A DNA stretch of 64,000 nucleotides from assembly GCF_945862485.1 (NCBI RefSeq), contig NZ_CAMAYF010000001.1, positions 193,665 to 257,664 on the forward strand, read 5' to 3'. Positions 8,520-17,966 of the stretch are shown here, piece after piece (within the stretch, counting starts at the first letter, position 1; each line of letters begins with the position of its first letter). The notes beneath the pieces were generated by a model, which worked only from the letters and a program-made list of their open reading frames with translations, did no database searches and was not told where the DNA came from. This DNA is from Sphingorhabdus sp. EL138 (GTDB taxonomy: Bacteria > Pseudomonadota > Alphaproteobacteria > Sphingomonadales > Sphingomonadaceae). A program made the translations under genes and the position numbers.

Positions 8520-9113
8520 ATGGACAGCCAAGAAGACCGCGCAACTTTTCATGATATGGCGCAGAGCACGCAAGAGGATTGGCAGATCATCATGCGGCAC
8601 AATATCCCCTTTTCGCAAGATGGCGGACGCCGGATTTTGGACCATCTGAAATTGCTCGACGGTGATTTTGGCGGCTTTGCAGTCGACCGGCTGACACATT
8701 CCTTGCAAACCGCGACACGCGCCCATCGCGATGGCCGGGATGAAGAATATGTGGTGATGGCCTTGCTGCACGACATTGGCGATACGCTGGGCGCAGCCAA
8801 CCATCCCGACATTGCAGCGGCGATATTGAAACCGTTTGTGTCAGAAAAAATTCTTTGGATTGTGCAGAATCACGGCATTTTTCAGGGGCGTAATTTCTTC
8901 CACCATCTCGGCCTTGACCGCGACATGCGTGAGCAGTTTCGCGGGCATGAGTGGTTTGCCGATACCGAAGAATTTATCGACAAATATGACTGCCCATCCT
9001 TTGATCCGGATTATGACACGCTGCCGCTTTCATTTTTCGAACCGATGGTGATGAAGCTTTTCCGTAGCCCGCTCAATAGCATCTACAAAAGGGCGGTAGA
9101 GGCGGTCGCTTAG
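8520..9113 (+). CDS. HD-domain protein (COG4341/PhnZ-like)
   Basis: A 197-residue soluble protein with the metal-binding pair His-84/Asp-85 in ALLHDIGD and further His and Asp residues (THSLQTA near 60, NHGIF near 117, DKYDCPSFDPDYD near the C-terminus). This set resembles the HD-type family that includes the PhnZ phosphonate oxygenase, so it may be a diiron oxygenase rather than a phosphohydrolase; the sequence alone does not decide. The ATG at 8520 follows GAGAGGA and is preferred to the in-frame extension to 8451. It is divergent from the histidine kinase. No phosphonate genes are nearby. Confidence 0.75.
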   Translation: MDSQEDRATFHDMAQSTQEDWQIIMRHNIPFSQDGGRRILDHLKLLDGDFGGFAVDRLTHSLQTATRAHRDGRDEEYVVMALLHDIGDTLGAANHPDIAAAILKPFVSEKILWIVQNHGIFQGRNFFHHLGLDRDMREQFRGHEWFADTEEFIDKYDCPSFDPDYDTLPLSFFEPMVMKLFRSPLNSIYKRAVEAVA

Positions 9114-9233
9114 ATCGGTCATTTTGCGCGCGCCCTTTTAATGAGGGGCGTTCATGCTTATCTTCTTGTGATATGGGTCAGTGCATTCTGACCCAAGCCT
9201 AAATTGCGCACGACTGCCTCAAAGGAAAATATC

Positions 9234-9359
9234 ATGGCGAAGAGCCAAAAGAAGTCGAGCCGCGAAGTCCGCAAGCCAAAAGCAGAAAAGCCCAAAAAGC
9301 AAAACGCATCAAACCCATCGACAAAGGGCAATCCAGCGGGCTTAGGCCAGAAAAGCTGA
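9234..9359 (+). CDS. Small basic protein, 41 residues
   Basis: An ATG preceded by AAAGGAAAAT opens a 41-codon frame giving MAKSQKKSSREVRKPKAEKP, continuing through a Lys/Asn/Ser-rich part to GLGQKS. Nearly one third of residues are Lys or Arg and there are almost no hydrophobic residues, so it is probably disordered. Similar short MAKxQ..SxREVRKPK proteins are, to my knowledge, conserved in alphaproteobacteria without assigned function. It stands alone between the HD gene and the REP-like repeat. RNA or DNA binding would be a guess. Confidence 0.65.
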   Translation: MAKSQKKSSREVRKPKAEKPKKQNASNPSTKGNPAGLGQKS

Positions 9360-9428
9360 GGCTTTAACGCTTAGATGCTGACCGCTATATGCGTTAAGCG
9401 GAGTGGCACCCAAAAATGCTCCCCCGAC

Positions 9429-9519
9429 CGTCACCCTGAACTTGTTTCAGGGTCCATTTCTCATCTCTACCCTTAGGTCTATGTGGCACGATGGATGCTG
9501 AAACGAGTTCAGCATGACG
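9429..9519. repeat. REP-like repeat family A, copy 1
   Basis: A 91-base element made of two imperfect palindromes, ACCCTGAAC-TT-GTTTCAGGGT and ATGCTGAA-ACGAG-TTCAGCAT, joined by about 40 less conserved bases, with CGTCA and TGACG at its outer ends. A second copy, inverted and of the same 91-base length, lies at 42416-42506. It sits between the small basic protein gene and the 3' end of the glutamate dehydrogenase gene, followed by a run of ten G (9524-9533). Confidence 0.85.
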
Positions 9520-9562
9520 TTGTGGGGGGGGGGCGTCGTCTTTTCCCCGTCGCCCCGGCGCG

Positions 9563-12500
9563 TTAACGCCCCAGCAATACCCGTGCTTGCCCTGCCACTT
9601 GTGCCAACATGGCGGGGGTTGGTGCACCCGCCATGCGGGCACGGTCTACCATCGCCTTGAACGCCCGCACACGCACCGCATTGGCCATCAGCCAGTCTTG
9701 CGCATCCTCAAGCGGTTTCTTGGCGGCGCGGCGCCGCAGAAAATCCAGGCGCATGGTTTGGAAATCCCGCGCAAGGCCAGCAACCAACAGCCGCTCCCAA
9801 GGATCTTGCGGGTCCACCTGCATGGCAGTGCCCTGTGCCCAGCTTAGACCCAGCGCTTCACCAAGGGCGGTAAAGGCGCGTGTGAGTGCGGTGACATCAC
9901 CCTTTTGCGTGGATGAAAGCGCCGCCAGACCAATGGCGCCATCCAATTGCGCCAGTTGCACCAGACGGTCCGCAATTTTGCGTGGCGCGCCATTCTCGAT
10001 CAACCGCGCACCAAAACGTTCGGTCTGCAACCGGACATCTTGTGGTAATAGCCCGTCCAACACAGCCGTTAGCTTCTGCACCACAGGCGCATATACCGCC
10101 GTCGCCGCCGCGACATCACGACCTTCATGGGCATTGCGAATGATATCCGCCATTTGCGCGCGCACTTCTAAGGCCGCTTGGTTGAAGAGCATCAGCCGCG
10201 TGGATTCCGGCATCGCGGTCGTATCCATAATATTCCACAAGGCAGGTAGATCGTAAATGGACTCGGCAATGGCAAAGGCCGCCGCGACATCGCCAAGGCT
10301 ACAGCCTTCCTCTTCCGCCAATTCAAATGGGTGCAGCATACCAAGCCGGTTGATCATGCGGTTGGCCAATTTTGTGGCGATGATTTCCTTGCGAAGCCGA
10401 TGTCCCAAAATCGCCGCCTTATGCGATTTGACCATCTCATCCGGAAAGGCTGCCAAAAGTTCGCCGTCCATTGACTTGTCCTGCGCCAAAGGTGCTACTT
10501 CAACCTCATCCTGCGCGGCAAGTTTCGCCGTCGAGAGCAACACAGCCAGCTCCGGCCGCGTGAGCCCGCGCCCTTCGCTGGCGCGCCGGAACAGTTCCTC
10601 ATTGGGCGCAAGTCCTTCAACCACACGGTCCAGTCTGCCCGCGCCTTCAAAAATTTCGATAAGCCTTACATAAGCAGGTAAATCACCCGCGCCGCCAGTT
10701 TCCGCGATGGACAAGGCTAGCGTTTGAAGGCGGTTATCCTCCAACACCAAATGCGCCACCGCGTCGGTCATCTCCGCCAGCAAGATGTTGCGGGCAGGTT
10801 CCTTCAACTTGCCGGCACGCATCTGCGCATTCAGGGCGATTTTGATGTTCACTTCATTGTCGGAGCAATCAACGCCGGCGCTATTGTCGATAAAGTCGGT
10901 GTTGATGCGGCCACCGCGCAAGGCAAAGCCAATACGTCCCGCCTGCGTCACGCCCAAGTTCGCGCCTTCGCCAATGACTTGCGCCTGCACGTCTGCGCCG
11001 TTCACACGAATAAAGTCATTGCCGGGGTCGCCAACGTCCAAATGGCTTTCGCTCCGGTCCTTAATATAGGTTCCGATACCGCCGAACCACATCAATTGCA
11101 CAGGCGCTTTTAGTATAGCGGTCATCAATGCAGATGGTTCAATTTCTGTCGCATCAATACCGAGCAGACTTCTGATTTCCGATGTTGTTTTGATGACTTT
11201 ATCCGTACGCGCGAACACGCCGCCGCCCTTGGAAATCAGCTTGGCATCATAATCGAGCCAGCTTGAACGCGGCAGGTTGAACAAGCGCTGGCGTTCTTTC
11301 CAACTGCTCGCCGGGTCGGGATTGGGGTCGAGAAATATATGGCGATGGTCAAACGCCGCGACAATTTTCAGCGACTTTGAAAGCAACATGCCATTGCCGA
11401 ACACGTCGCCAGACATATCGCCAACACCCGCAACCGTGACCGTTTCTTTTTGGACATCAATGCCCATTTCGGCAAAATGGCGCTGCACCGATAGCCAGCC
11501 GCCCTTTGCGGTGATGCCCATCGCTTTATGGTCATAACCAACCGAGCCACCGCTCGCAAAGGCATCACCAAGCCAGAAATTGCGTTCCAGCGCGATGGCG
11601 TTCGCAGTGTCGGAGAATGTCGCTGTGCCTTTGTCTGCAGCTACAACAAAATAGGGATCATCCCCGTCATGGATGACTACATTATCGGGATGCACGATCC
11701 GGTCGTTCACAATATTGTCGGTAATCGACAGCAACGTCCGGATGAATATTTTATAGGCCTCTGTGCCTTCGGCAAACCACGCATCACGGTCCACCCGCAT
11801 GTCGGGTAGTCTTTTGGGATAAAAACCGCCTTTGGCACCGGTTGGCACAATCACCGCATTCTTAACGCGTTGCGCCTTCATCAGGCCCAAAACCTCGGTA
11901 CGGAAGTCATCCCGCCGGTCGGACCAGCGCAAGCCGCCGCGCGCGACGGGTCCGGCGCGTAAGTGAATGCCCTCCACGCGGGGCGAATACACCAAAACCT
12001 CCCGCCAAGGCAGCGGCGCCGGCAGACCGGGAACTTTCGCGCAATCCAGTTTGAACGCCAATGCCTCAGCCGCCGCTGCGGCAAACGCGTTTGTACGCAA
12101 TGTGGCAAGGACGACAGCCAGAAACCGGCGCAGGATGCGATCTTCGTCAATCGCCGACACGGCGGCCAAATCAGCATGTATCGCCTTTTGATATTTCGCC
12201 GCTTCCTTGTCGCGGCTGCCGTTGGTTGCAGGATTATGCAAGGCATCGAACAGCGATATGATCGACCGCGTGACATTTGCATTTTTAGCCAAAGCCGACA
12301 CCACCGTTGGCATGCCATAGGTCACGCCCGTTTGGCGCAAATAGCGGTACCATGCGCGCAGCCAGATGACCGATTGCGGCGCAAGTCCACCAATCGTGAC
12401 CAGCTGGTTGAACACGTCATTTTCAAAACTGCCATCCAATACTTGGCTCAGCGCAGTTTCCAGGACCTGCGGTTTTTCCAATAAATTTGAAATATTGCCG

Positions 12501-14212
12501 CCACGCAGCGCCAAATGAAAGTCATGGATATAATTACCATTCGCCAATGCGGTCGGCGATTCCTCCAGAACATCGAAACCGAAGTTCTCCAGCGCGGGCA
12601 CGACATCGCTCAACGGCAAAGTGCCACCATAGCTGTAAATTTTCAGCCGAAGCTTATCCTCTTCCACGAACAGCCGGGTAATCTTGCTATGGTCGCGTTC
12701 CATCGCAAGCAAACACATCATGTCCCGCGCCGCTTCGTCGGTCGAATAGCTGCTGCGGTAATTGGCCGGAAAGCCCGCACCATAACGCACAAGCATAGCC
12801 GCTGCGCGCTTTTCATCGGTCAGATTGGCCAAGGCAGCCTCAACCGCTGGCTCCCACCCGCGGACCATCAACTCCAGCTTGGCATCCAGACTGGCTTCGT
12901 CCACCGTCTGTCCACGGTCCGGCAAATCGAGCGTATAGCGCAGCAAAGCGACGCCGCCGTCTTCCAAACCGATGGTCCAGCCTAATAAAGATCCGCCAGT
13001 GGCATCCATCAGCATCGTCTGAATCTGCTTACGGATGCCCGTCGACACATCATCACGTGGCAACCACACAAAGATATAGAGATGACGTCCCAGCGGCGAC
13101 CGCAGCGCAATCAGCTTGGGGCGTGGTCGGTCCGTCAGCGACATGGCGGTCAAAGTGACGCGTTCCAAATCATCCAGCTTGAGCGCAACCAAAAGGTCGT
13201 GCGGTAGCGCCGTGAGCGCATGGGCCATCGCCTTGCCCGCATGGCCCGAAGGGTCAAAGCCATAACGCGCCATCAGCGACGCCAGATGCGTTCTGAGCAC
13301 GGGAATGGCTTCCGGCGCCGTTGCCAGAGCCGCACTGGTCCAAAGCCCGGCTGTGACGGCCAAGCCCGTTACCCGATCGCCCGTTCGCATCGGAATAACG
13401 ATCAGATCCAATTGCACATTGCGGTGGACATTAGAAACACGGTTGGATTTCAGCACCAAGGGCGCAACACCCCCGGCTTCAAACCAGTTGATAGCAAGGC
13501 TGACGCTATCTTCCGAAAGCACAGGTGCATCGCTGACACGCGACAAGCCAAGGCGGTTGGAACGCGTGCCATCGCTGCTGATCCGCTCATGCGCCAAAAT
13601 CGTCATATTATCATCATGGAACCAACGGATGAACGCCGTGCCTTCGCTATCCGGCAGGCTGTCGGCGTCGGCGGACAAGGCAGCAAGCATGTCGCGCCAA
13701 TCGGTCACCGCGCCGCGAACGTCGGCGAGAACATCCGCCAAATGCGCCTCAACCTTGCGGCGCTCCTTGGCGTCGACACGCGCTGTTTCGAGGTAAATGA
13801 AGGATTCACGCGCCTGCCCGTCCATCCGTTTCCGGCTGATGGATGAGAGCATATTGGCGTCATCACGGACAACACTCAACACGGGGTGGATGATACGCTT
13901 CACCGCGATCCCATAAGCAGCAACGGCAGACGATACCGAATCCACCAAAAAGGGCATATCGTCATTATTCAGCGATATCCGCATCATCAAGCGGCCCTGC
14001 GCATCGGTAAAGCTATCCAGTGCAATGGCCGCACTGCCCGCCTTGCGATGCAGGCCGGTCTCGATAGTGAAACGCGCGGCATCCTCCGCCGCTTTCGCGT
14101 CAAACCCCTCGTTTTCGCCCGGCAAAGCGGTCTCGGCAAAGGCGGAGACCATATCCTTCAAAAGGGTCTTGTCGATTTTTCCGCTATTTTTAGCAATTTT
14201 GGCGGCCGCCAT
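9563..14212 (-). CDS. gdhB: NAD-specific glutamate dehydrogenase, large (180 kDa) type
   Basis: Oxidatively deaminates glutamate to 2-oxoglutarate with NAD+. The protein has 1549 residues, within the size of this unusual family. The central catalytic part contains GPVARGGLRWSDRRDDFRTE, KGGFYPKRLP, VGYDHKAMGITAKGGW, GVGDMSGDVFGNGML and the nucleotide-binding GEGANLGVTQAGR; long N- and C-terminal extensions flank it and probably act in oligomerisation and control. The ATG at 14212 is chosen for the AGGAG site 8 bases upstream; the open frame extends to 14350 without such support. It is divergent from a dicarboxylate/glutamate-type symporter with a shared palindrome between them. Confidence 0.96.
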   Translation of the reverse strand: MAAAKIAKNSGKIDKTLLKDMVSAFAETALPGENEGFDAKAAEDAARFTIETGLHRKAGSAAIALDSFTDAQGRLMMRISLNNDDMPFLVDSVSSAVAAYGIAVKRIIHPVLSVVRDDANMLSSISRKRMDGQARESFIYLETARVDAKERRKVEAHLADVLADVRGAVTDWRDMLAALSADADSLPDSEGTAFIRWFHDDNMTILAHERISSDGTRSNRLGLSRVSDAPVLSEDSVSLAINWFEAGGVAPLVLKSNRVSNVHRNVQLDLIVIPMRTGDRVTGLAVTAGLWTSAALATAPEAIPVLRTHLASLMARYGFDPSGHAGKAMAHALTALPHDLLVALKLDDLERVTLTAMSLTDRPRPKLIALRSPLGRHLYIFVWLPRDDVSTGIRKQIQTMLMDATGGSLLGWTIGLEDGGVALLRYTLDLPDRGQTVDEASLDAKLELMVRGWEPAVEAALANLTDEKRAAAMLVRYGAGFPANYRSSYSTDEAARDMMCLLAMERDHSKITRLFVEEDKLRLKIYSYGGTLPLSDVVPALENFGFDVLEESPTALANGNYIHDFHLALRGGNISNLLEKPQVLETALSQVLDGSFENDVFNQLVTIGGLAPQSVIWLRAWYRYLRQTGVTYGMPTVVSALAKNANVTRSIISLFDALHNPATNGSRDKEAAKYQKAIHADLAAVSAIDEDRILRRFLAVVLATLRTNAFAAAAAEALAFKLDCAKVPGLPAPLPWREVLVYSPRVEGIHLRAGPVARGGLRWSDRRDDFRTEVLGLMKAQRVKNAVIVPTGAKGGFYPKRLPDMRVDRDAWFAEGTEAYKIFIRTLLSITDNIVNDRIVHPDNVVIHDGDDPYFVVAADKGTATFSDTANAIALERNFWLGDAFASGGSVGYDHKAMGITAKGGWLSVQRHFAEMGIDVQKETVTVAGVGDMSGDVFGNGMLLSKSLKIVAAFDHRHIFLDPNPDPASSWKERQRLFNLPRSSWLDYDAKLISKGGGVFARTDKVIKTTSEIRSLLGIDATEIEPSALMTAILKAPVQLMWFGGIGTYIKDRSESHLDVGDPGNDFIRVNGADVQAQVIGEGANLGVTQAGRIGFALRGGRINTDFIDNSAGVDCSDNEVNIKIALNAQMRAGKLKEPARNILLAEMTDAVAHLVLEDNRLQTLALSIAETGGAGDLPAYVRLIEIFEGAGRLDRVVEGLAPNEELFRRASEGRGLTRPELAVLLSTAKLAAQDEVEVAPLAQDKSMDGELLAAFPDEMVKSHKAAILGHRLRKEIIATKLANRMINRLGMLHPFELAEEEGCSLGDVAAAFAIAESIYDLPALWNIMDTTAMPESTRLMLFNQAALEVRAQMADIIRNAHEGRDVAAATAVYAPVVQKLTAVLDGLLPQDVRLQTERFGARLIENGAPRKIADRLVQLAQLDGAIGLAALSSTQKGDVTALTRAFTALGEALGLSWAQGTAMQVDPQDPWERLLVAGLARDFQTMRLDFLRRRAAKKPLEDAQDWLMANAVRVRAFKAMVDRARMAGAPTPAMLAQVAGQARVLLGR

Positions 14213-14272
14213 GAAATGATCTCCTGAGCCCGCAAGCCTCTGGTTATGTGCCATCTTCAACGACAAAATGCG

Positions 14273-14289
14273 TTGTAATTTTATTACAA
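14273..14289. promoter_or_regulatory. 17-bp palindrome between gdhB and the symporter gene
   Basis: TTGTAAT-TTT-ATTACAA is a perfect inverted repeat of 7 bases with a 3-base spacer. It lies 61 bases upstream of the glutamate dehydrogenase start and about 109 bases upstream of the symporter start, in the 185-base divergent region. A degenerate second site (CTGTAACTTGTTGCG) follows near 14329. The symmetry and place fit an operator for a dimeric regulator controlling both genes; the regulator is unknown. Confidence 0.45.
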
Positions 14290-14397
14290 GACTTATGACG
14301 CCCTTCTCAAGCTTAAACAAGTCACGACTGTAACTTGTTGCGACCTGCATTGCTCCTGTGTAGCGTCGCGCGAAACAACGAATGTTCGGAGGGTTGC

Positions 14398-15741
14398 GTG
14401 GATAAACGGCTTACATTGTGGATACTGGCAGGAATGATCCTGGGTGTGGCCGTCGGCTACGCGGTCCATGTCAGTTTCGCGCAAGACAGCACACAGTTTG
14501 AATATCTCACCAAGACATTTAAACTTCTCTCTGATATATTTCTGAACTTAATCAAATTGTTGGTTGCGCCCCTCATTCTATCAACCATCGTCGTTGGTAT
14601 TGCGCATATGGGCGACAGCTCTGCGCTTGGCCGCATCGGTTTTCGCGCCATCACATGGTTTATTATCGCCAGCTTCATCTCGATTGGTCTTGGTTTGTTG
14701 ATGGTGAATCTGTTTCAGCCGGGTATTGGCGCACCTGTTGATACGATCGCAAATGCAGCAGCGACGGTGGGTGAAGTTAAGAAACTAGACTTTTGGGAAT
14801 TCATTCTTTCAATTTTCCCCAAAAACGCTTTCGAGGCGATGGCCACCAACAACATCTTGCAGATTTTGGTGTTCGCCTTGTTCGCTGGCATTGCGCTTTC
14901 CGCCTTAGGTGAAAAGGGTGCGCCCTTGGTGCGCGGTGCCGAGTCACTCGCGGAAATGATGCTTCAGATCACGCATTATGTTATGCGCTATGCCCCTGTC
15001 GCGGTGTTCGGCGCATTGGCAGCTGTGGTCTCAAAAAGCGGCCTTGCAATCCTTGCAACCTATTTGGAATTGGTCACCGAATTCTATATGTCCCTCGCGT
15101 TGTTGTGGGCCATCCTTCTGTCGCTGGGCGCAATTTTCTTGGGCCGGCGCATATGGACGCTCATCCGCTACATCCGCGAACCTATGTTGATCGCATTTTC
15201 GACCGCATCGAGCGAAGCGGCCCTGCCGAAGCTGTTTGAACAGCTCGACCGTTTTGGTGTCCCGCGCCGGATTTCGGGTTTCATGCTGCCCTTGGGATAC
15301 AGCTTCAACCTTGATGGTTCGATGATGTATATGAGCTTCGCGACAATCTTCATCGCGCAAGCGTATGGCATTGACCTATCCATCGGCACGCAGATCCTTA
15401 TCCTACTCACGCTCATGATTTCGTCCAAGGGCGTCGCCGCCGTGCCGCGCGCTTCATTGGTGGTCATCACCGGTACGTTGGCGATGTTCGACCTTCCGGT
15501 GGAAGGCGTCGCCCTCATCCTTGCGATTGATCAGTTCCTCGATATGGGCCGCACCGCGACCAATGTCGTCGGTAACGCTGTTGCCACGTCCGTCATCACC
15601 AAATGGGAGGGGATGCTTGAGGTAGAGCAGCCGGATTATAGCGAAACGCCCCATGCCCCTGCGCATACCGCAGCGGACGGAAAGGCCGGGCTTGATCTTG
15701 CTACGGACATGGTGACCGATAAGCGGAAAACCAAGCTTTAG
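14398..15741 (+). CDS. Dicarboxylate/amino acid:cation symporter (DAACS family)
   Basis: A 447-residue inner-membrane carrier that takes up C4-dicarboxylates or glutamate/aspartate with H+ or Na+. Family marks are TASSEAALPKLFEQL (serine-rich re-entrant loop), GYSFNLDGSMMYMSFA (the N-x-DG motif), KGVAAVPRASLVVI and DQFLDMGRTATNVVGNA. The GTG at 14398 follows GGAGG at 5-base spacing and begins MDKRLTLWILAGMIL; the in-frame extension to 14335 lacks this. It is divergent from the glutamate dehydrogenase, which suggests glutamate or aspartate as substrate; this is inferred from context. It is convergent with the methyltransferase gene. Confidence 0.93.
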   Translation: MDKRLTLWILAGMILGVAVGYAVHVSFAQDSTQFEYLTKTFKLLSDIFLNLIKLLVAPLILSTIVVGIAHMGDSSALGRIGFRAITWFIIASFISIGLGLLMVNLFQPGIGAPVDTIANAAATVGEVKKLDFWEFILSIFPKNAFEAMATNNILQILVFALFAGIALSALGEKGAPLVRGAESLAEMMLQITHYVMRYAPVAVFGALAAVVSKSGLAILATYLELVTEFYMSLALLWAILLSLGAIFLGRRIWTLIRYIREPMLIAFSTASSEAALPKLFEQLDRFGVPRRISGFMLPLGYSFNLDGSMMYMSFATIFIAQAYGIDLSIGTQILILLTLMISSKGVAAVPRASLVVITGTLAMFDLPVEGVALILAIDQFLDMGRTATNVVGNAVATSVITKWEGMLEVEQPDYSETPHAPAHTAADGKAGLDLATDMVTDKRKTKL

Positions 15742-15750
15742 GGGCTGACC

Positions 15751-16488
15751 CTAAGCGGGGTGTTTATATCCCAGCAAGGTGCCTTTGGCACCCTTGCTGT
15801 CGAGCGTGAAGTCCATGTTGCGATGTTCTTTGCGCCAGCGCCGCGCCACCACACGCTCGCCGGGTCGTGCCGCGTCATCCAGCAACACCCTGCCGCCCGG
15901 ACGGATGCGCGGGAACAGGCTTGCGGCGGCCCCGCGCACATGCGGATGGATGGCCCAAGGCGGGCCATCAACGATGAGTAAGTCGATTTCGTTGGGAACA
16001 TCGGAAAGTTGATACCAGTGCCCCGGCCAGCCAGTTGGCGGTGCGCCTAACGGCGCGTGCCGGATTTCTGCATCCATCTTATTATCTAAAATCCAGCTTT
16101 GCGTAGTCGCGGCAAATTCTGCATGTTGGTCAAAGCTGACAATTTTTCCGCCGCCAAAAAGCTGCAAGGCACGCGCAGCGACAAAGGTGGAGGCCCCGCA
16201 ACCCAGTTCGACGACTTGCGCCGGTTGCATTTCTTCGATTGCAGAAACGATATGCCACAAAAAATTTGTGTCGGCTTTCCAACTGCCCAGATTAGGCAGC
16301 GCATCCAGCGGTAACTCGAGATAGGCAAGCAAATCAGCCTTATCTTTCTTGCGCCCGCCATCAAGGCTACGCAGCAACCATGGCCATTGAACAGCGCCAT
16401 AGGCGATGACCATGAAGCGGTCGCCCAACGACAAGCTAAGATCCAGATCATTGAGAGGCATTAACGCCGTCGTTTCGCGTGTAGTCAT
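15751..16488 (-). CDS. Class I SAM-dependent methyltransferase-like protein
   Basis: A 245-residue protein starting MTTRETTALMPLNDLDL. The Rossmann-type core has VVELGCGASTFVAARAL (motif I), IVSFDQHAEFA (motif II, acidic residue), LLIVDGPPWAIHP (motif IV) and PGGRVLLDDAAR. This pattern resembles methyltransferases acting on sugars or small molecules; the substrate is not known. The ATG at 16488 gives the expected N-terminus, although no strong ribosome-binding site is visible. It is convergent with the symporter: an imperfect hairpin (TTTAGGG-GCTGA-CCCTAAG) spans the two stop codons. Confidence 0.8.
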   Translation of the reverse strand: MTTRETTALMPLNDLDLSLSLGDRFMVIAYGAVQWPWLLRSLDGGRKKDKADLLAYLELPLDALPNLGSWKADTNFLWHIVSAIEEMQPAQVVELGCGASTFVAARALQLFGGGKIVSFDQHAEFAATTQSWILDNKMDAEIRHAPLGAPPTGWPGHWYQLSDVPNEIDLLIVDGPPWAIHPHVRGAAASLFPRIRPGGRVLLDDAARPGERVVARRWRKEHRNMDFTLDSKGAKGTLLGYKHPA

Positions 16489-16609
16489 TTCGACCCAAGA
16501 GCCGTGAAGCGGACAACAGTCAATCAAAGAGTTTGCAGGCTGTCTGATTTTACGCACTCATGGGACGGCGCGTCGTTCACACGGCGCGCGCCACACACGT
16601 TTCAAGGCT

Positions 16610-16638
16610 TTGACAATACCAAAAAACATTCCATAACG
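16610..16638 (+). promoter_or_regulatory. Candidate promoter of the MFS transporter gene
   Basis: TTGACA (16610-16615) and ATAACG (16633-16638) with a 17-base spacer, followed by a GGAAGAGGAGA ribosome-binding site ahead of the ATG at 16662. The -35 box is a perfect match to the housekeeping consensus; the -10 box is weaker. Confidence 0.45.
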
Positions 16639-16661
16639 TATAGCAGGAAGAGGAGACATTC

Positions 16662-17966
16662 ATGGACAATAGCCAGAAGGCAACGGCTGCAAAGCCGACG
16701 ATTACAAATCCAAAATTGCTGTTGTTCATACTGCTACTCGTATACATCCTTAACTTTCTAGACCGCCAAATTGTGAACATTCTTGCAGAGCCGATTAAAC
16801 GTGATCTCGGCTTAAGCGATACACAATTGGGGCTGCTGGCGGGTCCGGCATTTGCGGTATTTTACGCAGTGCTGGGCATACCAATCGCACGGTATGCAGA
16901 CAAGGCGCGAGCCAACCGCGTATGGCTTATTTCGGTGTGTCTCGCGATCTGGTCTGCAATGACGGCGATATGCGGCGTTGCGCAGAATTTTCTTCAGCTA
17001 GCCCTCGCCCGTATTGGGGTTGGCGTCGGCGAAGCTGGATGTACGCCTGCAGCACATTCGCTCATTGCCGACAGCGTGCCTCCCGAGAAGCGCTCGTCGG
17101 CCATCGCGTTCTTTGGGCTGGGTATCCCGATCGGTGGACTGCTGGGGTTAATCATAGGCGGTGTGGTGAATGACCAATATGGCTGGCGCGCGGCGCTGAT
17201 GCTGGTCGGGGCACCTGGAATATTGCTTGCGCTTGTTCTGCCGTTGCTCATCCGCGACCCGCGTCGCTGTGCGGATAGCGCACAGTTTGATACAACTGCA
17301 TCATCTGCGAAGACTGCACTGTCGATCAAAGAAGCCGTGCGTGAGGTATTTGCGTCCAAAGCCTATCTCTATGTCTTCATCGCCGCATCGTTCACTGCGT
17401 TTCTCAGCTACGGCAAAGGGTTATGGACCATAAGCTTTTTCATCCGCTCGCACGGGCTTTCGACGACTGAGGCCGGGCTTGCCATGGCAGTCGCATTGGG
17501 CATTTCGGGCATCGCCGGGACATGGCTTGGCGGAAAAATGGCCGATGTCTTCGGCAAGCGCGACAAGCGCCACATTCTGACCCTCCCGGCCATCGGCATG
17601 GCCATTGCCGCGCCGATATTATTTGTAGGCTATTGGGCCGAGGACTGGCGCGTCGCGGTTGCGTTGCTGATCGTGCCAACACTTTTGAATGCGGCATATT
17701 ATGGGCCAGCATATGGCTGCGTCCAGGGCCTTGTCCGCCCTGAAGCGCGGGCCATTGCGGCATCGCTTGTAGTGTTCGGCCAAAACCTCATTGGCCTAGG
17801 CATGGGGCCACTACTTTTCGGCATATTGTCCGACCAGCTTCAACCTATTGCCGGCGATGAAAGCGTCCGTTGGGTGCTCTATGGCGCAGCATGGCTTGGC
17901 CTCATCCCCGCCTTTTTCTTCTGGCGCGCGAGCTTGCGGCTGAAAGCCGAACTCAAAACGGGTTAA
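16662..17966 (+). CDS. MFS transporter, spinster-like
   Basis: A 434-residue permease with about 12 hydrophobic segments. The N-terminus reads [36 protein letters not shown], typical of spinster-type MFS proteins, and the first cytoplasmic loop has [17 protein letters not shown]. [32 protein letters not shown] residues follow near 100-145. Such proteins carry lipids, sugars or aromatic acids; the substrate cannot be told here. A GAGGAGA site precedes the ATG. The gene end overlaps the convergent purA stop by four bases (shared TTAA). Confidence 0.9.
   Translation: MDNSQKATAAKPTITNPKLLLFILLLVYILNFLDRQIVNILAEPIKRDLGLSDTQLGLLAGPAFAVFYAVLGIPIARYADKARANRVWLISVCLAIWSAMTAICGVAQNFLQLALARIGVGVGEAGCTPAAHSLIADSVPPEKRSSAIAFFGLGIPIGGLLGLIIGGVVNDQYGWRAALMLVGAPGILLALVLPLLIRDPRRCADSAQFDTTASSAKTALSIKEAVREVFASKAYLYVFIAASFTAFLSYGKGLWTISFFIRSHGLSTTEAGLAMAVALGISGIAGTWLGGKMADVFGKRDKRHILTLPAIGMAIAAPILFVGYWAEDWRVAVALLIVPTLLNAAYYGPAYGCVQGLVRPEARAIAASLVVFGQNLIGLGMGPLLFGILSDQLQPIAGDESVRWVLYGAAWLGLIPAFFFWRASLRLKAELKTG

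Noticed and set aside
14213..14350. N-terminal extension of the glutamate dehydrogenase gene
   Set aside because: The ATG at 14212 has a good ribosome-binding site, and the extension overlaps the divergent control region with the palindrome.
15737..15757. Hairpin between the symporter and methyltransferase genes as a terminator
   Set aside because: The stem is short and imperfect and there is no T run; noted only in the methyltransferase entry.
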